DNA of 47,754 nt, taken from positions 1,269 through 49,022 of the forward strand of contig DKTZ01000022.1 of NCBI GenBank assembly GCA_002490425.1, given 5' to 3'. The stretch's first letter is position 1. Each line of letters begins with the position of its first letter. A program made the translations under genes and the position numbers. Origin of the DNA: Ruminococcaceae bacterium UBA7217. GTDB lineage: Bacteria > Bacillota > Clostridia > Oscillospirales > Acutalibacteraceae. The notes beneath the pieces were generated by a model that saw only the letters and a list, made by a program, of their open reading frames with translations, was not told the DNA's origin and ran no database searches. Below are positions 15,599 to 24,881 of this stretch, piece by piece.

Positions 15599-17088
15599 GT
15601 CAGAAAACTGATGAAATAAGCAGTATCTTAAAAGAACAAATTAAAGGCTATAAAGACCGTGTGGAAATGACCGAAACGGGTACGGTAATACTTGTCGGAG
15701 ACGGTATTGCAAGAGTTTACGGTCTTAGAAACTGTATGGCAAACGAGCTTTTGGAATTTGACGACGGAAGCTTCGGTATGGCTCAGAACCTTGAAACGAA
15801 CAGTGTTTCCGTTGCCGTGCTTTCAAACCAGAACAATATCCGTGAAGGCTCTTCTGTTCGCAGAACAGGCAAAGTTTTGTCTGTTCCCGTAGGCGAAGGT
15901 TTCCTCGGCAGAATTGTTGACGCACTCGGAAACCCGATTGACGGCAAAGGTCCGATTGAAAGTTCGGGTACAAGGCCCATTGAGTCCGAAGCGCCCGGAA
16001 TTATTGAAAGAAAGAGCGTAAGCGTTCCGCTTCAAACGGGAATTAAGGCTATTGACAGTATGATTCCCATAGGCAGAGGTCAGCGTGAGCTTATAATCGG
16101 CGACAGACAGACAGGTAAAACCGAAATTGTTATTGACACAATTATAAATCAGAAAAATACTGACGTTATATGCATCTATGTAGCAATAGGTCAAAAGAGC
16201 ACCTCGGTTGTTCAGTTTGCTCAGGAGCTGACAAAAGCAGGAGCAATGGATTACACGATAATTGTTTCGGCGTCTGCGTCCGAAAGCGCTCCGCTTCAGT
16301 ACGTTGCCCCCTATTCGGGCTGCGCAATGGCTGAATATTTCAGAGAGCTGGGCAAAGATGTACTGATAATTTACGACGATCTTTCAAAGCACGCTGTCGC
16401 ATACCGTGCACTGTCGTTGCTTATCCGCAGACCCCCGGGACGTGAGGCTTACCCCGGCGACGTTTTCTATCTTCATTCAAGACTTCTTGAAAGAGCGGCT
16501 TGCGTTGCGCCCGAATACGGCGGCGGCTCAATTACTGCCCTTCCGATTATTGAAACACAAGCAGGCGACGTTTCAGCCTATATTCCGACTAACGTAATTT
16601 CAATTACAGACGGTCAGATTTTCCTTGAAACAGAGCTTTTCCATTCGGGAATTATGCCCGCAATCAACCCCGGTATTTCCGTCAGCCGTGTCGGCGGTGC
16701 GGCACAGCTTAAGGCTATGAAAAAAGTATCGGGCGAACTCAAGCTCCTCTACTCACAGTACAGAGAATTACAGGCATTCTCACAGTTCGGCTCCGACCTT
16801 GACGCTGACACAAAGGCAAGACTTGCGCTCGGCGAACGAATTGTTGAGGTCTTAAAGCAGAACAGGAATTCACCCGTAAGGGCAGGCTGTCAGGTTGCAA
16901 TTGTTTATGCGGTAATTAACGGTTATCTTGACAATGTTGCGGTTAAAGACGTGCACCAATATGAGCAGGATTTATTTGCCTGTCTGGAAAACAAATACAG
17001 CGAGCTTCTTGAACGCTTTGAAGCGGGATATTACGAAGAATCAGACGTTGAGACTCTTAAAAAGGCTCTTAATGAAATGCAGAGGTGA
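15595..17088 (+). CDS. atpA: ATP synthase F1 subunit alpha
   Basis: 497-residue non-catalytic nucleotide-binding subunit. The N-terminal beta-barrel is followed by Walker A GDRQTGKTEI (about 170-179), a Walker B region ending LIIYDDLSKHA, and the signature region PAINPGISVSRVGGAAQ. Length is normal. It overlaps atpH by 4 bases, which indicates coupling. Confidence 0.97.
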   Translation: MSQKTDEISSILKEQIKGYKDRVEMTETGTVILVGDGIARVYGLRNCMANELLEFDDGSFGMAQNLETNSVSVAVLSNQNNIREGSSVRRTGKVLSVPVGEGFLGRIVDALGNPIDGKGPIESSGTRPIESEAPGIIERKSVSVPLQTGIKAIDSMIPIGRGQRELIIGDRQTGKTEIVIDTIINQKNTDVICIYVAIGQKSTSVVQFAQELTKAGAMDYTIIVSASASESAPLQYVAPYSGCAMAEYFRELGKDVLIIYDDLSKHAVAYRALSLLIRRPPGREAYPGDVFYLHSRLLERAACVAPEYGGGSITALPIIETQAGDVSAYIPTNVISITDGQIFLETELFHSGIMPAINPGISVSRVGGAAQLKAMKKVSGELKLLYSQYRELQAFSQFGSDLDADTKARLALGERIVEVLKQNRNSPVRAGCQVAIVYAVINGYLDNVAVKDVHQYEQDLFACLENKYSELLERFEAGYYEESDVETLKKALNEMQR

Positions 17089-17094
17089 TAAGGC

Positions 17095-17898
17095 GTGGGA
17101 GCAGACATTAAAGCATTGCGTTCACGCATAAAGAGCGTTGACTCCACTCTGCATTTAACAAAAGCTATGGGGCTTGTTGCATCTTCAAAAATCCGAAAGG
17201 CAAATTCCGCTATGGCAAAAAGCCGTGATTACGCATCAGCTGTTCAAAATACGGTTGAGGTTTTGAGTTTAAGCCCTGAATGTGCCAAAAACCCTTATAT
17301 GAGAGAAACCGACGGCGCACGCACAAAGATTGTTGTCATTGCAGGTGACAGAGGCCTTGCAGGCGGCTACAATGCAAATGTTTTCCGTCTTGCAAGCGAA
17401 TACCCCGACGCTGAATTTATCCCCATAGGCAAACGTGCCTGCGAGCGTTTCGGTGCTGAAGCCAACTCCTCTGAAAGCTTTTCTTATGCAGACGCAAAGG
17501 CTCTTTGCGACGCACTTTGCAAAGAGTTCTGCGAAGATAAGTTCGACCGATTGGGAATAATCAGCACAAAATATGTTTCTATGATGACGCAGGAAGCGCA
17601 GATTTCCTGGGTACTGCCTATAACAAGGGCAGAAAATGCGGGCAATGTGGGCGTAATTTTTGAGCCTGACGAAATGACGGTCCTAAATACTGCCGTTCCC
17701 GAATACGTTGCAGGAATACTCATAGCTTCACTTCGTGAGAGCTTTGCGAGCGAGGTTGCGGCAAGGCGAATGGCTATGGACTCGGCAGGCAAGAACGCCC
17801 AGCAGATGATAGACAGCTTACAGCTTGAATACAACCGTGCACGACAGGGCGCAATTACTCAGGAAATTACAGAAATTGTTGCCGGCAGCGGCACATAA
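17095..17898 (+). CDS. atpG: ATP synthase F1 subunit gamma
   Basis: 267-residue central shaft subunit. The N-terminal coiled-coil helix has IKSVDSTLHLTKAMGLVASSKI and the C-terminal helix has MDSAGKNAQQMIDSLQLEYN. The central Rossmann-like domain is shorter than in E. coli. It starts with GTG at 17095, 6 bases after atpA, with a weak RBS inside the atpA end (GGTGATAAGG). Confidence 0.95.
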   Translation: MGADIKALRSRIKSVDSTLHLTKAMGLVASSKIRKANSAMAKSRDYASAVQNTVEVLSLSPECAKNPYMRETDGARTKIVVIAGDRGLAGGYNANVFRLASEYPDAEFIPIGKRACERFGAEANSSESFSYADAKALCDALCKEFCEDKFDRLGIISTKYVSMMTQEAQISWVLPITRAENAGNVGVIFEPDEMTVLNTAVPEYVAGILIASLRESFASEVAARRMAMDSAGKNAQQMIDSLQLEYNRARQGAITQEITEIVAGSGT

Positions 17899-17912
17899 AA
17901 GGAGTGAAATCC

Positions 17913-19310
17913 ATGTCAGAAATTACACAAGGCACCGTTTCACAGGTTATGGGACCTGTTGTTGACGTGTCTTTCGGCGAGGGCAATTTACCCGCTATAT
18001 ACAATGCGCTTACAATGCCGATAGGCGAGCGTACTCTTACAGTTGAGGTTGCACAGCACATCGGCGACAATACGGCTCGCTGTATTGCAATGGCTTCTAC
18101 CGACGGACTTAAGAGAGGCGCTCCCGTTACAGATACAGGCAGAGCCATAAGCGTTCCCGTAGGCAGAGAAACCCTCGGCAGAATATTTAATGTTCTCGGC
18201 GAGGCCGTTGACAATAAGCCTGACCCCGAAACAGCAGAGCGTTGGAACATTCACCGCCCTGCACCCTCTTTCAACGAGCTTTCCACCTCAACGGAAATAC
18301 TTGAAACAGGAATTAAGGTTATTGACCTTATCTGCCCCTATTCAAAGGGCGGTAAAATCGGTCTTTTCGGCGGTGCAGGCGTCGGCAAAACCGTTCTTAT
18401 AATGGAGCTTATCAATAACGTAGCAAAGGAGCACGGCGGACTTTCAGTATTTACAGGCGTTGGCGAGCGTACACGTGAGGGCAATGACCTTTACAACGAA
18501 ATGACCGAATCAGGCGTTCTTAATAACACTGCCCTTGTTTACGGGCAGATGAACGAACCGCCAGGAGCGAGAATGAGAGTTGCGCTTTCGGGTCTTACCG
18601 TTGCGGAATATTTCCGTGATGAAGAAAATCAGGACGTGCTTTTGTTTATCGACAATATTTTCCGTTTCACACAGGCAGGCTCTGAGGTTTCTGCGCTTCT
18701 CGGCAGAATGCCCTCAGCCGTTGGCTATCAGCCTACACTTGCGAATGAAATGGGCGCATTGCAGGAGAGAATTACATCTACAAAAAAGGGTTCAATCACG
18801 TCAATTCAGGCGGTTTATGTTCCTGCCGATGACCTTACCGACCCTGCCCCTGCAACAACCTTTGCCCACCTTGACGCTACAACGGTTTTATCCCGTGCCA
18901 TTTCCTCACAGGGTATTTATCCTGCCGTTGACCCGCTTGAATCGACAAGCCGTATCCTCTCACCCGATATTTTGGGCGAGGAGCATTACACTGTTGCCAA
19001 AGAGGTTCAGCGTATTTTACAGCGTTACAATGAGCTTATGGATATTATTGCGATTATGGGTATGGATGAGCTTTCGGACGAGGATAAACTGCTTGTTCAA
19101 AGAGCAAGAAAAATCCAAAGATTTTTGTCACAGCCGTTCCATGTTTCAGAGAAATTTACGGGTATTGAGGGCACTTATGTTCCGCTCAAAGAGACTATCC
19201 GCGGATTTAAAGAGATTATTGAGGGCAAACACGATGATTTACCTGAATCTGCATTCCTGTTTGTAGGAACCATTGACGAAGCAGTCGAAAAGGCAAAGAG
19301 GACGAACTGA
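17913..19310 (+). CDS. atpD: ATP synthase F1 subunit beta
   Basis: 465-residue catalytic subunit. Walker A is GGAGVGKTVL, followed by GERTREGNDLY, the Walker B strand ending LLFIDNIFRF, and the DELSDED loop (the DELSEED equivalent) near residue 388. The start is the ATG at 17913 after AAAGGAG; an in-frame GTG 9 bases earlier overlaps the RBS. The stop overlaps the atpC start by 1 base. Confidence 0.97.
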   Translation: MSEITQGTVSQVMGPVVDVSFGEGNLPAIYNALTMPIGERTLTVEVAQHIGDNTARCIAMASTDGLKRGAPVTDTGRAISVPVGRETLGRIFNVLGEAVDNKPDPETAERWNIHRPAPSFNELSTSTEILETGIKVIDLICPYSKGGKIGLFGGAGVGKTVLIMELINNVAKEHGGLSVFTGVGERTREGNDLYNEMTESGVLNNTALVYGQMNEPPGARMRVALSGLTVAEYFRDEENQDVLLFIDNIFRFTQAGSEVSALLGRMPSAVGYQPTLANEMGALQERITSTKKGSITSIQAVYVPADDLTDPAPATTFAHLDATTVLSRAISSQGIYPAVDPLESTSRILSPDILGEEHYTVAKEVQRILQRYNELMDIIAIMGMDELSDEDKLLVQRARKIQRFLSQPFHVSEKFTGIEGTYVPLKETIRGFKEIIEGKHDDLPESAFLFVGTIDEAVEKAKRTN

Positions 19311-19573
19311 TGAACACATTTTTACTTGTTATTGCGTCCCCCGACGGCAACAGCTTTGAGGGCGAGGCAACTGGACTGTACCTTAGAGGGAGCGAGGGCG
19401 ACCTTGCGGTACTCTCTCACCACATTCCGTTTATCACCTCGGTAGTCCCCTGTGACTGCAAAGTAACTTTACCTGATGAAACCGAAAAAATCGGTCATAC
19501 AGACGGCGGTATTCTTACAGTTGCCGAGGATAAAGTAACCTTGCTTTCAGGCAGTTTTGCTTGGAATGAATAA
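19310..19573 (+). CDS. atpC: ATP synthase F1 subunit epsilon, short form
   Basis: At 87 residues it contains only the N-terminal beta-sandwich (with GSEGDLAVLSHH, GILTVAEDKVTLL) and ends where the C-terminal two-helix domain should begin. Typical epsilon is about 130-140 residues, and the C-terminal domain mediates ATPase inhibition. The gene ends in a clean stop followed by a terminator, and the downstream sequence does not look like a missing helical domain. This appears to be a natural short form, not a fragment. Confidence 0.9.
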   Translation: MNTFLLVIASPDGNSFEGEATGLYLRGSEGDLAVLSHHIPFITSVVPCDCKVTLPDETEKIGHTDGGILTVAEDKVTLLSGSFAWNE

Positions 19574-19590
19574 TAAAATAAGCATAAAGA

Positions 19591-19632
19591 AAAAGCCAAA
19601 ATTCACAGATAAGTGAGCTTTGGCTTTTATTA
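19591..19632 (+). terminator. atp operon terminator
   Basis: AAAAGCCAAA (19591-19600) pairs with TTTGGCTTTT (19619-19628), followed by T/A-rich sequence. It lies 18 bases after the atpC stop. Confidence 0.75.
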
Positions 19633-19768
19633 TTTTAATTATTCCTGTAGGGTACGCCGTTTTTCCTCTGCAAGGGGAAATGTCAGCAAGGCTGATAAAA
19701 GGGTCTTGGCGTAGCCGTAACTCGTCGTACTATGGCAGCAAATGTATATCATTTGCACTTTTTATTTT

Positions 19769-19797
19769 GGGTTGCCGGGTCGGCAACCCCTACAAAA
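19769..19797 (-). repeat. palindromic hairpin repeat (GTAGGG family)
   Basis: GGGTTGCCG pairs with CGGCAACCC, and the flank CCTACAAAA is the reverse complement of the TTTGTAGG head seen at other copies. It sits in a gene-free 276-base gap after atpC. The rest of the gap (19633-19768, 19798-19849) shows no gene. Confidence 0.6.
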
Positions 19798-19849
19798 TTA
19801 AACAATGCAGCGACAGTAAGCCCCGCCCTACTGTTTTTACCATATTTAA

Positions 19850-20467
19850 TTATTCGTAAATTGGTTCAAAGTCATCTGCACTGTGACCGCAAAGCGGGCA
19901 AAGGTAATTCTCGGGGAGCTTTTCGCCCTCGTACACAAACCCGCATATTTTGCATTTCCAACCGACAATCTTTTTATTTTCGTCAATTTTTTGCGGCTTC
20001 GGTTTTAAGTCCTTGTGATAATCGGCATAAGTGAGCGGTAATTCCTTGCTCATAACCTTCATATCAACCACCTCTGCAACAAACAAAGTATGCGTGCCGA
20101 GGTCAATGCTCTCCAAAACCTTTGCGCTCAATACCGAATTGGTACTCCAAGCCATATAGGGCACGCCGTTTAAATCCATAGGCATTTTTACGCCCTCAAG
20201 CTTATTCACATCTCTGCCCGACTGCATACCGAAATGCTTAATAGTATCAAAAATGCAGGTTTTATCAAGCACGCTTACGGAAAAGACACCGCTGTCCTTA
20301 ATATAATCGCAGGTTAAATTTGAATTCAAAACCGAAATTGCAATTCTGACAGGGTCATTTGCAACTTGTATGCACGTATTTGTTATGCAGGCGTTTATTT
20401 TATCACCGCTTTTTGACGAAAGTAAAAAAACTCCGTAAGACAAATTAAATAATGCTTTGTTATCCAT
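19850..20467 (-). CDS. flavin reductase-rubredoxin fusion (Hrb-like)
   Basis: 205-residue fusion. The N-terminal domain (about 1-150) is a flavin-reductase/flavoredoxin-type FMN-binding domain (ACITNTCIQVANDP, VSVLDKTCIF). The C-terminal domain (about 165-205) is a rubredoxin with both iron-ligand pairs, CKICG and CPLCG. This layout is known as high-molecular-weight rubredoxin, which passes electrons from NAD(P)H to flavodiiron proteins for O2 or NO reduction in anaerobes. No flavodiiron gene lies in the window. It stands alone, divergent from metF. Confidence 0.9.
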   Translation of the reverse strand: MDNKALFNLSYGVFLLSSKSGDKINACITNTCIQVANDPVRIAISVLNSNLTCDYIKDSGVFSVSVLDKTCIFDTIKHFGMQSGRDVNKLEGVKMPMDLNGVPYMAWSTNSVLSAKVLESIDLGTHTLFVAEVVDMKVMSKELPLTYADYHKDLKPKPQKIDENKKIVGWKCKICGFVYEGEKLPENYLCPLCGHSADDFEPIYE

Positions 20468-20573
20468 TTTTACACAACCTTTTTATAAATATTTTTAAAT
20501 AATTACCTACCGTTATTCTATCATATTTATTTAAATTTTTCTATATTTTTCACTAATATTTATAATGTTATCA

Positions 20574-20602
20574 TTGAAAGAAGACGTAATGAATGATATA
20601 AT
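20574..20602 (+). promoter_or_regulatory. promoter of metF-metH operon
   Basis: TTGAAA (20574-20579), a 17-base spacer and TATAAT (20597-20602) lie about 30 bases before metF. The short leader leaves no room for a SAM or cobalamin riboswitch. Confidence 0.75.
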
Positions 20603-20634
20603 TTTAAAATAATGTATGCAAGGGAATGAAATTT

Positions 20635-21522
20635 ATGCAAATTATTGAAATTTTAAACAAAAGTCAAATGTCGCTTTCATTTGAGGTTTTTCCGCCGAAG
20701 AAGGAAACTTCATTTGAAAGTGTGAAAAAAGCTACCGAAGAAATTGCAGCTCTCTCCCCTGCTTTTATGAGCGTTACATACGGAGCAGGCGGCGGTACGA
20801 GCAATTACACGCTGTCCGTTGCAAAAAACATCAAAGAAAAATACGGAGTTCCGAGTCTTGCACACTTAACCTGTGTTTCGTCGGACAAGGCTCTCGTTAA
20901 AAAGCGCATAAACGATATGAAAAATGCGGGAATTACTAATATTATGGCTCTTCGAGGCGACCTTACACCTGAGCTTCAAAACTCGGACAGGAGCACTTGG
21001 GATTACCGCCACGCTATTGATTTAATCCGTGAAATCCGTGAAACGGGCGGATTTTGCATTGGTGCGGCATGCTACCCCGAGGTACACCCCGAAAGTGCAA
21101 ATCAAAGAGAAGATATCAAATATCTTAAAGAAAAGGTTGACGCAGGTGTTGATTTTCTTACAACGCAAATGGTGTTTGACAACAATCTTTTCTTCAATTT
21201 CCTTTATAAAATAAGAGAGGCAGGCATTACAGTTCCCGTCCTCCCCGGAATTATGCCGATTACTAACGCCAATCAGGTTGAGCGTGCAATTAAGCTTTCT
21301 GGTGCATTTATGCCACAGCGGTTTAAGGCTCTCGTTGACAAATTCGGCAAAAATCCCGAGGCGATGAAACAGGCAGGAATAGCCTATGCCACCGACCAGA
21401 TTATTGACCTTTATGCCAACGGAATTACCAATGTGCACGTTTATTCAATGAACAAGCCTGATATTGCAAGAGGTATTCAGCAAAATCTTTCTGCGATTTT
21501 AGGGAACAGCTTTTTGGATTGA
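20635..21522 (+). CDS. metF: 5,10-methylenetetrahydrofolate reductase
   Basis: TIM-barrel flavoprotein reducing methylene-THF to methyl-THF, the methyl donor for MetH. Family landmarks are SFEVFPPK near the N-terminus, MSVTYGAGGG, ALRGD, IGAACYPEVHPE and TTQMVFD. About 295 residues is a normal bacterial MetF. I choose the second ATG (20635) because AAGGGA is 9 bases upstream; the first ATG (20626) is too close to the RBS. It is the first gene of a three-gene methionine operon. Confidence 0.95.
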   Translation: MQIIEILNKSQMSLSFEVFPPKKETSFESVKKATEEIAALSPAFMSVTYGAGGGTSNYTLSVAKNIKEKYGVPSLAHLTCVSSDKALVKKRINDMKNAGITNIMALRGDLTPELQNSDRSTWDYRHAIDLIREIRETGGFCIGAACYPEVHPESANQREDIKYLKEKVDAGVDFLTTQMVFDNNLFFNFLYKIREAGITVPVLPGIMPITNANQVERAIKLSGAFMPQRFKALVDKFGKNPEAMKQAGIAYATDQIIDLYANGITNVHVYSMNKPDIARGIQQNLSAILGNSFLD

Positions 21523-21532
21523 GGCGATTTTT

Positions 21533-22234
21533 GTGAATGAAAATACGGTTTTTGTAAAAACGTACCGTGAAAATGAAATTTTGCCCGTAACGACAAGCGA
21601 AGTTTGGCGGTATGCAGGATTCTTAGGCGACTCCTCCGAAATTGACGGAGAATTAAAGCGAACCTTTGAAGAAATGCAAAACGAAATAGGCGGAATCTTT
21701 TCATACAAGGTTTGCTACAGGCAAATGAAAATTGCAGACGAAAAAGAAAAGCAAACACTCCCCTTTCTTGAAGGCTCAAAAGCTCTGTCAAAGCTGCTCA
21801 AAGACTGCGGTGAAATAATAATTTTTGCGGCGACAGTCGGCCTTGAAATTGACCGTTATATTTCAAAACAGCAAAGAATTTCGCCCGTAAAAGCACTTCT
21901 CTCAAACGCATACGGTGCGGAACGGATAGAAAATCTTTGCGACACATTTTGTGTCGATATAAAAATGCAAATTCAAAGCGAAAACAGGTTTATTACAAGA
22001 AGATTTTCACCGGGCTACGGAGATTTTCCTCTTGAATCGCAAAAAGAAATGTTCGCCTTGCTCGACCCAAACAGGCAAATCGGTGTGTCTCTGAACGAAA
22101 GTCTTTTAATGTCGCCGTCAAAATCCGTTACGGCGGTTATGGGAATAAAAAACGAAAAGTGTGAAAGCACATCAGCAAACAAATGCAATGAATGTTCAAA
22201 CAAAAATTGTGAATTCAGAAAGCAGGAAACATAA
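21533..22234 (+). CDS. free-standing MetH activation-domain protein
   Basis: 233-residue protein equivalent to the C-terminal SAM-binding reactivation domain of cobalamin-dependent methionine synthase. The RRFSPGYGDFPL motif, which binds SAM in MetH, is near residues 156-167. A cysteine-rich tail (CNECSNKNC) follows, often seen in the split form. It starts at GTG 21533, 10 bases after metF, with GAGG upstream. The neighbouring metH lacks this domain, so the two proteins together make one functional enzyme. Reductive methylation of cob(II)alamin is the inferred role. Confidence 0.9.
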   Translation: MNENTVFVKTYRENEILPVTTSEVWRYAGFLGDSSEIDGELKRTFEEMQNEIGGIFSYKVCYRQMKIADEKEKQTLPFLEGSKALSKLLKDCGEIIIFAATVGLEIDRYISKQQRISPVKALLSNAYGAERIENLCDTFCVDIKMQIQSENRFITRRFSPGYGDFPLESQKEMFALLDPNRQIGVSLNESLLMSPSKSVTAVMGIKNEKCESTSANKCNECSNKNCEFRKQET

Positions 22235-24652
22235 ATGAACATTTTAGAATATATGAAACAGGATTTTGTCCGTCTTGACGGCGGAATGGGCACAATGCTC
22301 CAAAAAAGCGGACTGATGCCGGGCGAGCTTCCCGAAAGATGGAACATTACGCACCCCGAAAAAATCACTGATATTCACCGTCAATATTATGACGCAGGCG
22401 CTAACATTGTAAATGCAAACACATTCGGTGCGAACTGCTTAAAATTCAGTGATGAAGAGCTTGAAGAAATAATAAAAGCGGCTGTTCAAAATGCCGAAAA
22501 AGCGAGAAATGAGAGCCGCGGCACACAGGAAAAGTTTATTGCTCTTGACATAGGCCCCCTCGGCAGGCTTTTAAAGCCATACGGCGATTTTGATTTTGAC
22601 GACGCCGTAAAATGCTATGCAAAGACGGTTAAAATCGGTGCGAAGTACGGTGTTGATTTAATTTTCATTGAAACAATGAACGATTCGCTTGATACAAAAG
22701 CTGCCGTTTTAGCCGCAAAAGAAAATTCAAATTTACCCGTTTTTGTTTCAAACGCATACGGCGAGGACGGCTGTCTGATGACGGGAGCATCCCCTGCCGC
22801 TATGGTTGCCATGCTCGAGGGATTAGGTGTCGACGCAATAGGCGCTAACTGCTCATTAGGTCCTGCGGAGCTTCGCGGCGTTGTCAGCGAATATCTGAAA
22901 TATTCCTCCCTCCCCGTTCTTTTAAAGCCCAATGCAGGACTGCCGAAATCGGTTGACGGAAAAACAGTATATGATGTCCTGCCCGAAGAATTTTCAGACA
23001 TAATGCAAACTTATATCAACGACGGAATACGTATTTTCGGCGGCTGCTGCGGAACAAATCCCGAGTACATCAGGAAGACGGTGCAAAAAGCTAAAAACAT
23101 TACGCCGAAACCCGTTACGGATAAAAATATAACAATGGTAAGCTCTTACACTCACGCTGTACTTTTTGAAAAAACGCCTGTGCTTATCGGCGAGCGGATT
23201 AACCCCACAGGCAAAAAGCTGTTTAAAGAGGCGCTCAGAAACAACGATATTGACTACATTTTAAACGAGGGACTGAAACAGCAGGAAAAGGGCGTTCACA
23301 TTCTTGATGTCAATGTGGGGCTACCCGAAATTGACGAAAAAGCGATGCTTGAAAAGGTCTGCTTTGAGCTTCAGTCTATTATTGATTTGCCTTTACAAAT
23401 CGACACAACAAATGTCGATGCTATGGAATCGGCTTTGCGGCATTACAACGGCAAAGCGATGATAAATTCTGTAAACGGCAAAGAAGAGAATATGAGAGAA
23501 ATTTTCCCTCTTGTAAAAAAATACGGCGGTTTGGTTGTTTGCTTAACGCTTGACGAGAACGGAATTCCCGAAACGGCGGAGAAACGGGTAGAGATTGCTA
23601 CAAAGATTATAAGCACCGCAAATGAATACGGAATTTCCAAAAAAGACCTTATTTTTGACACGCTTGCAATGACCGTCAGCGCTGATAACAATTCCGCAGT
23701 TGCAACACTTAGTGCGTTGAACACAATCAAAAATGAATTAAAATGCCACACCTCTTTGGGCGTTTCCAATGTTTCATTTGGACTTCCGCACAGGGATATT
23801 CTAAACGGTGCATTTTTCACGCTTGCTCTTGAAAACGGGCTTTCCGCCGCTATTATGAACCCCAATTCAAACGAAATGATGAAAAGCTACTATGCTTTCA
23901 AGGCGTTAAAGGGTCTTGATGAAAACTGCACTGATTTTATTGAAAACATTGAAAAATATGCGGTTTCGCAGTCCTCTGCCACGGCAAATTCACCCGTCGA
24001 CGAAAATTTGCTTGACGCAGAAAGCGAATTGCAGAGAGCAGTTGTTAAAGGCTTAAAGGACAAGGCGGCAAACATTACCGCTTTACTCTTGGAAAATACA
24101 AATCCGCTCGAAATAGTAAATTCTCAGATAATTCCTGCTCTTGACATTGTGGGTAAAGGCTTTGAAAACAAAACAATGTATTTACCTCAGCTTCTTATGA
24201 GTGCCGAGGCGGCCTCGGCGGCTTTCGAGAAAATTAAAATCAAAATGAAAGAAAACCCCACCGAAACAGTCAGCAAGGGTAAATTTGTCATTGCAACGGT
24301 CAAGGGGGATATTCACGATATCGGCAAAAACATTGTTAAGCTGATTTTGGAGAATTACGGCTTTGACGTTTACGATTTGGGCAAGGACGTGCCCCCCGAA
24401 AAAATAGTCGAGGAAGCACTACGTACAAACACAAGGCTTGTGGGCTTAAGCGCTTTAATGACAACAACTGTTCCCGCTATGGCTGAAACTATCAAACAGT
24501 TAAGAGAAAAAGCACCCTATGTCAAGGTTATTGTCGGCGGAGCAGTGCTTACACAGGAGTATGCAGACAGCATAGGCGCTGATTTTTACGCCAAGGATGC
24601 AATGGAAACTGTCAGATATTCGTTGGAAACAGTGGAAAAATCAACAACATAA
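22235..24652 (+). CDS. metH: cobalamin-dependent methionine synthase (split form)
   Basis: 805-residue enzyme. The homocysteine-binding domain (about 1-290) has zinc-ligand cysteines in GANCSLG and GGCCGTN. The pterin-binding domain (about 305-560) begins at LIGERINPTGKK. The cap and B12-binding domains (about 590-805) contain GDIHDIGKNI, with the His that ligates cobalt. It ends after the B12 domain, without the activation domain; that part is the preceding gene. The ATG follows that gene's stop directly, which implies translational coupling. Confidence 0.96.
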   Translation: MNILEYMKQDFVRLDGGMGTMLQKSGLMPGELPERWNITHPEKITDIHRQYYDAGANIVNANTFGANCLKFSDEELEEIIKAAVQNAEKARNESRGTQEKFIALDIGPLGRLLKPYGDFDFDDAVKCYAKTVKIGAKYGVDLIFIETMNDSLDTKAAVLAAKENSNLPVFVSNAYGEDGCLMTGASPAAMVAMLEGLGVDAIGANCSLGPAELRGVVSEYLKYSSLPVLLKPNAGLPKSVDGKTVYDVLPEEFSDIMQTYINDGIRIFGGCCGTNPEYIRKTVQKAKNITPKPVTDKNITMVSSYTHAVLFEKTPVLIGERINPTGKKLFKEALRNNDIDYILNEGLKQQEKGVHILDVNVGLPEIDEKAMLEKVCFELQSIIDLPLQIDTTNVDAMESALRHYNGKAMINSVNGKEENMREIFPLVKKYGGLVVCLTLDENGIPETAEKRVEIATKIISTANEYGISKKDLIFDTLAMTVSADNNSAVATLSALNTIKNELKCHTSLGVSNVSFGLPHRDILNGAFFTLALENGLSAAIMNPNSNEMMKSYYAFKALKGLDENCTDFIENIEKYAVSQSSATANSPVDENLLDAESELQRAVVKGLKDKAANITALLLENTNPLEIVNSQIIPALDIVGKGFENKTMYLPQLLMSAEAASAAFEKIKIKMKENPTETVSKGKFVIATVKGDIHDIGKNIVKLILENYGFDVYDLGKDVPPEKIVEEALRTNTRLVGLSALMTTTVPAMAETIKQLREKAPYVKVIVGGAVLTQEYADSIGADFYAKDAMETVRYSLETVEKSTT

Positions 24653-24693
24653 TAAAAATTAAACATAAAAACCGAAACTTACTTTTACTGTGC

Positions 24694-24749
24694 AACAATC
24701 CTCCCGACGAGCTTCGCTCGCCACCCTACTTTACTGGAGAAGGGCTGTT
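24694..24749 (+). repeat. bipartite intergenic repeat (AACAATCCTCCCG type)
   Basis: AACAATCCTCCCG is followed by a small hairpin CGAGC-TTC-GCTCG, then CACCCT and an AGAAGGG end. It aligns to the reverse complement of 36825-36877, with the hairpin stem changed on both sides. Confidence 0.6.
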
Positions 24750-24765
24750 TCAAAACATAACCGCA

Positions 24766-24803
24766 AAAGCCGAAATTCACTTTCCGTGAATTTCGGCTTT
24801 CTG
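24766..24803. terminator. 15-bp stem terminator after metH
   Basis: AAAGCCGAAATTCAC (24766-24780) pairs perfectly with GTGAATTTCGGCTTT (24786-24800) around a 5-base loop. It lies between convergent metH and the dockerin gene and may serve both strands. Confidence 0.75.
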
Positions 24804-24881
24804 TTTGCAATGCTATTCAAACATTACATTAGGAAAAATTATGAAAAAACTTTAGAATATGTCGCTGAATATCATAAATTT

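Noticed and set aside
20468..20625. Possible SAM or cobalamin riboswitch before metF
   Set aside because: The promoter lies only about 30 bases from the start and the AT-rich gap has no conserved riboswitch core or terminator hairpin.
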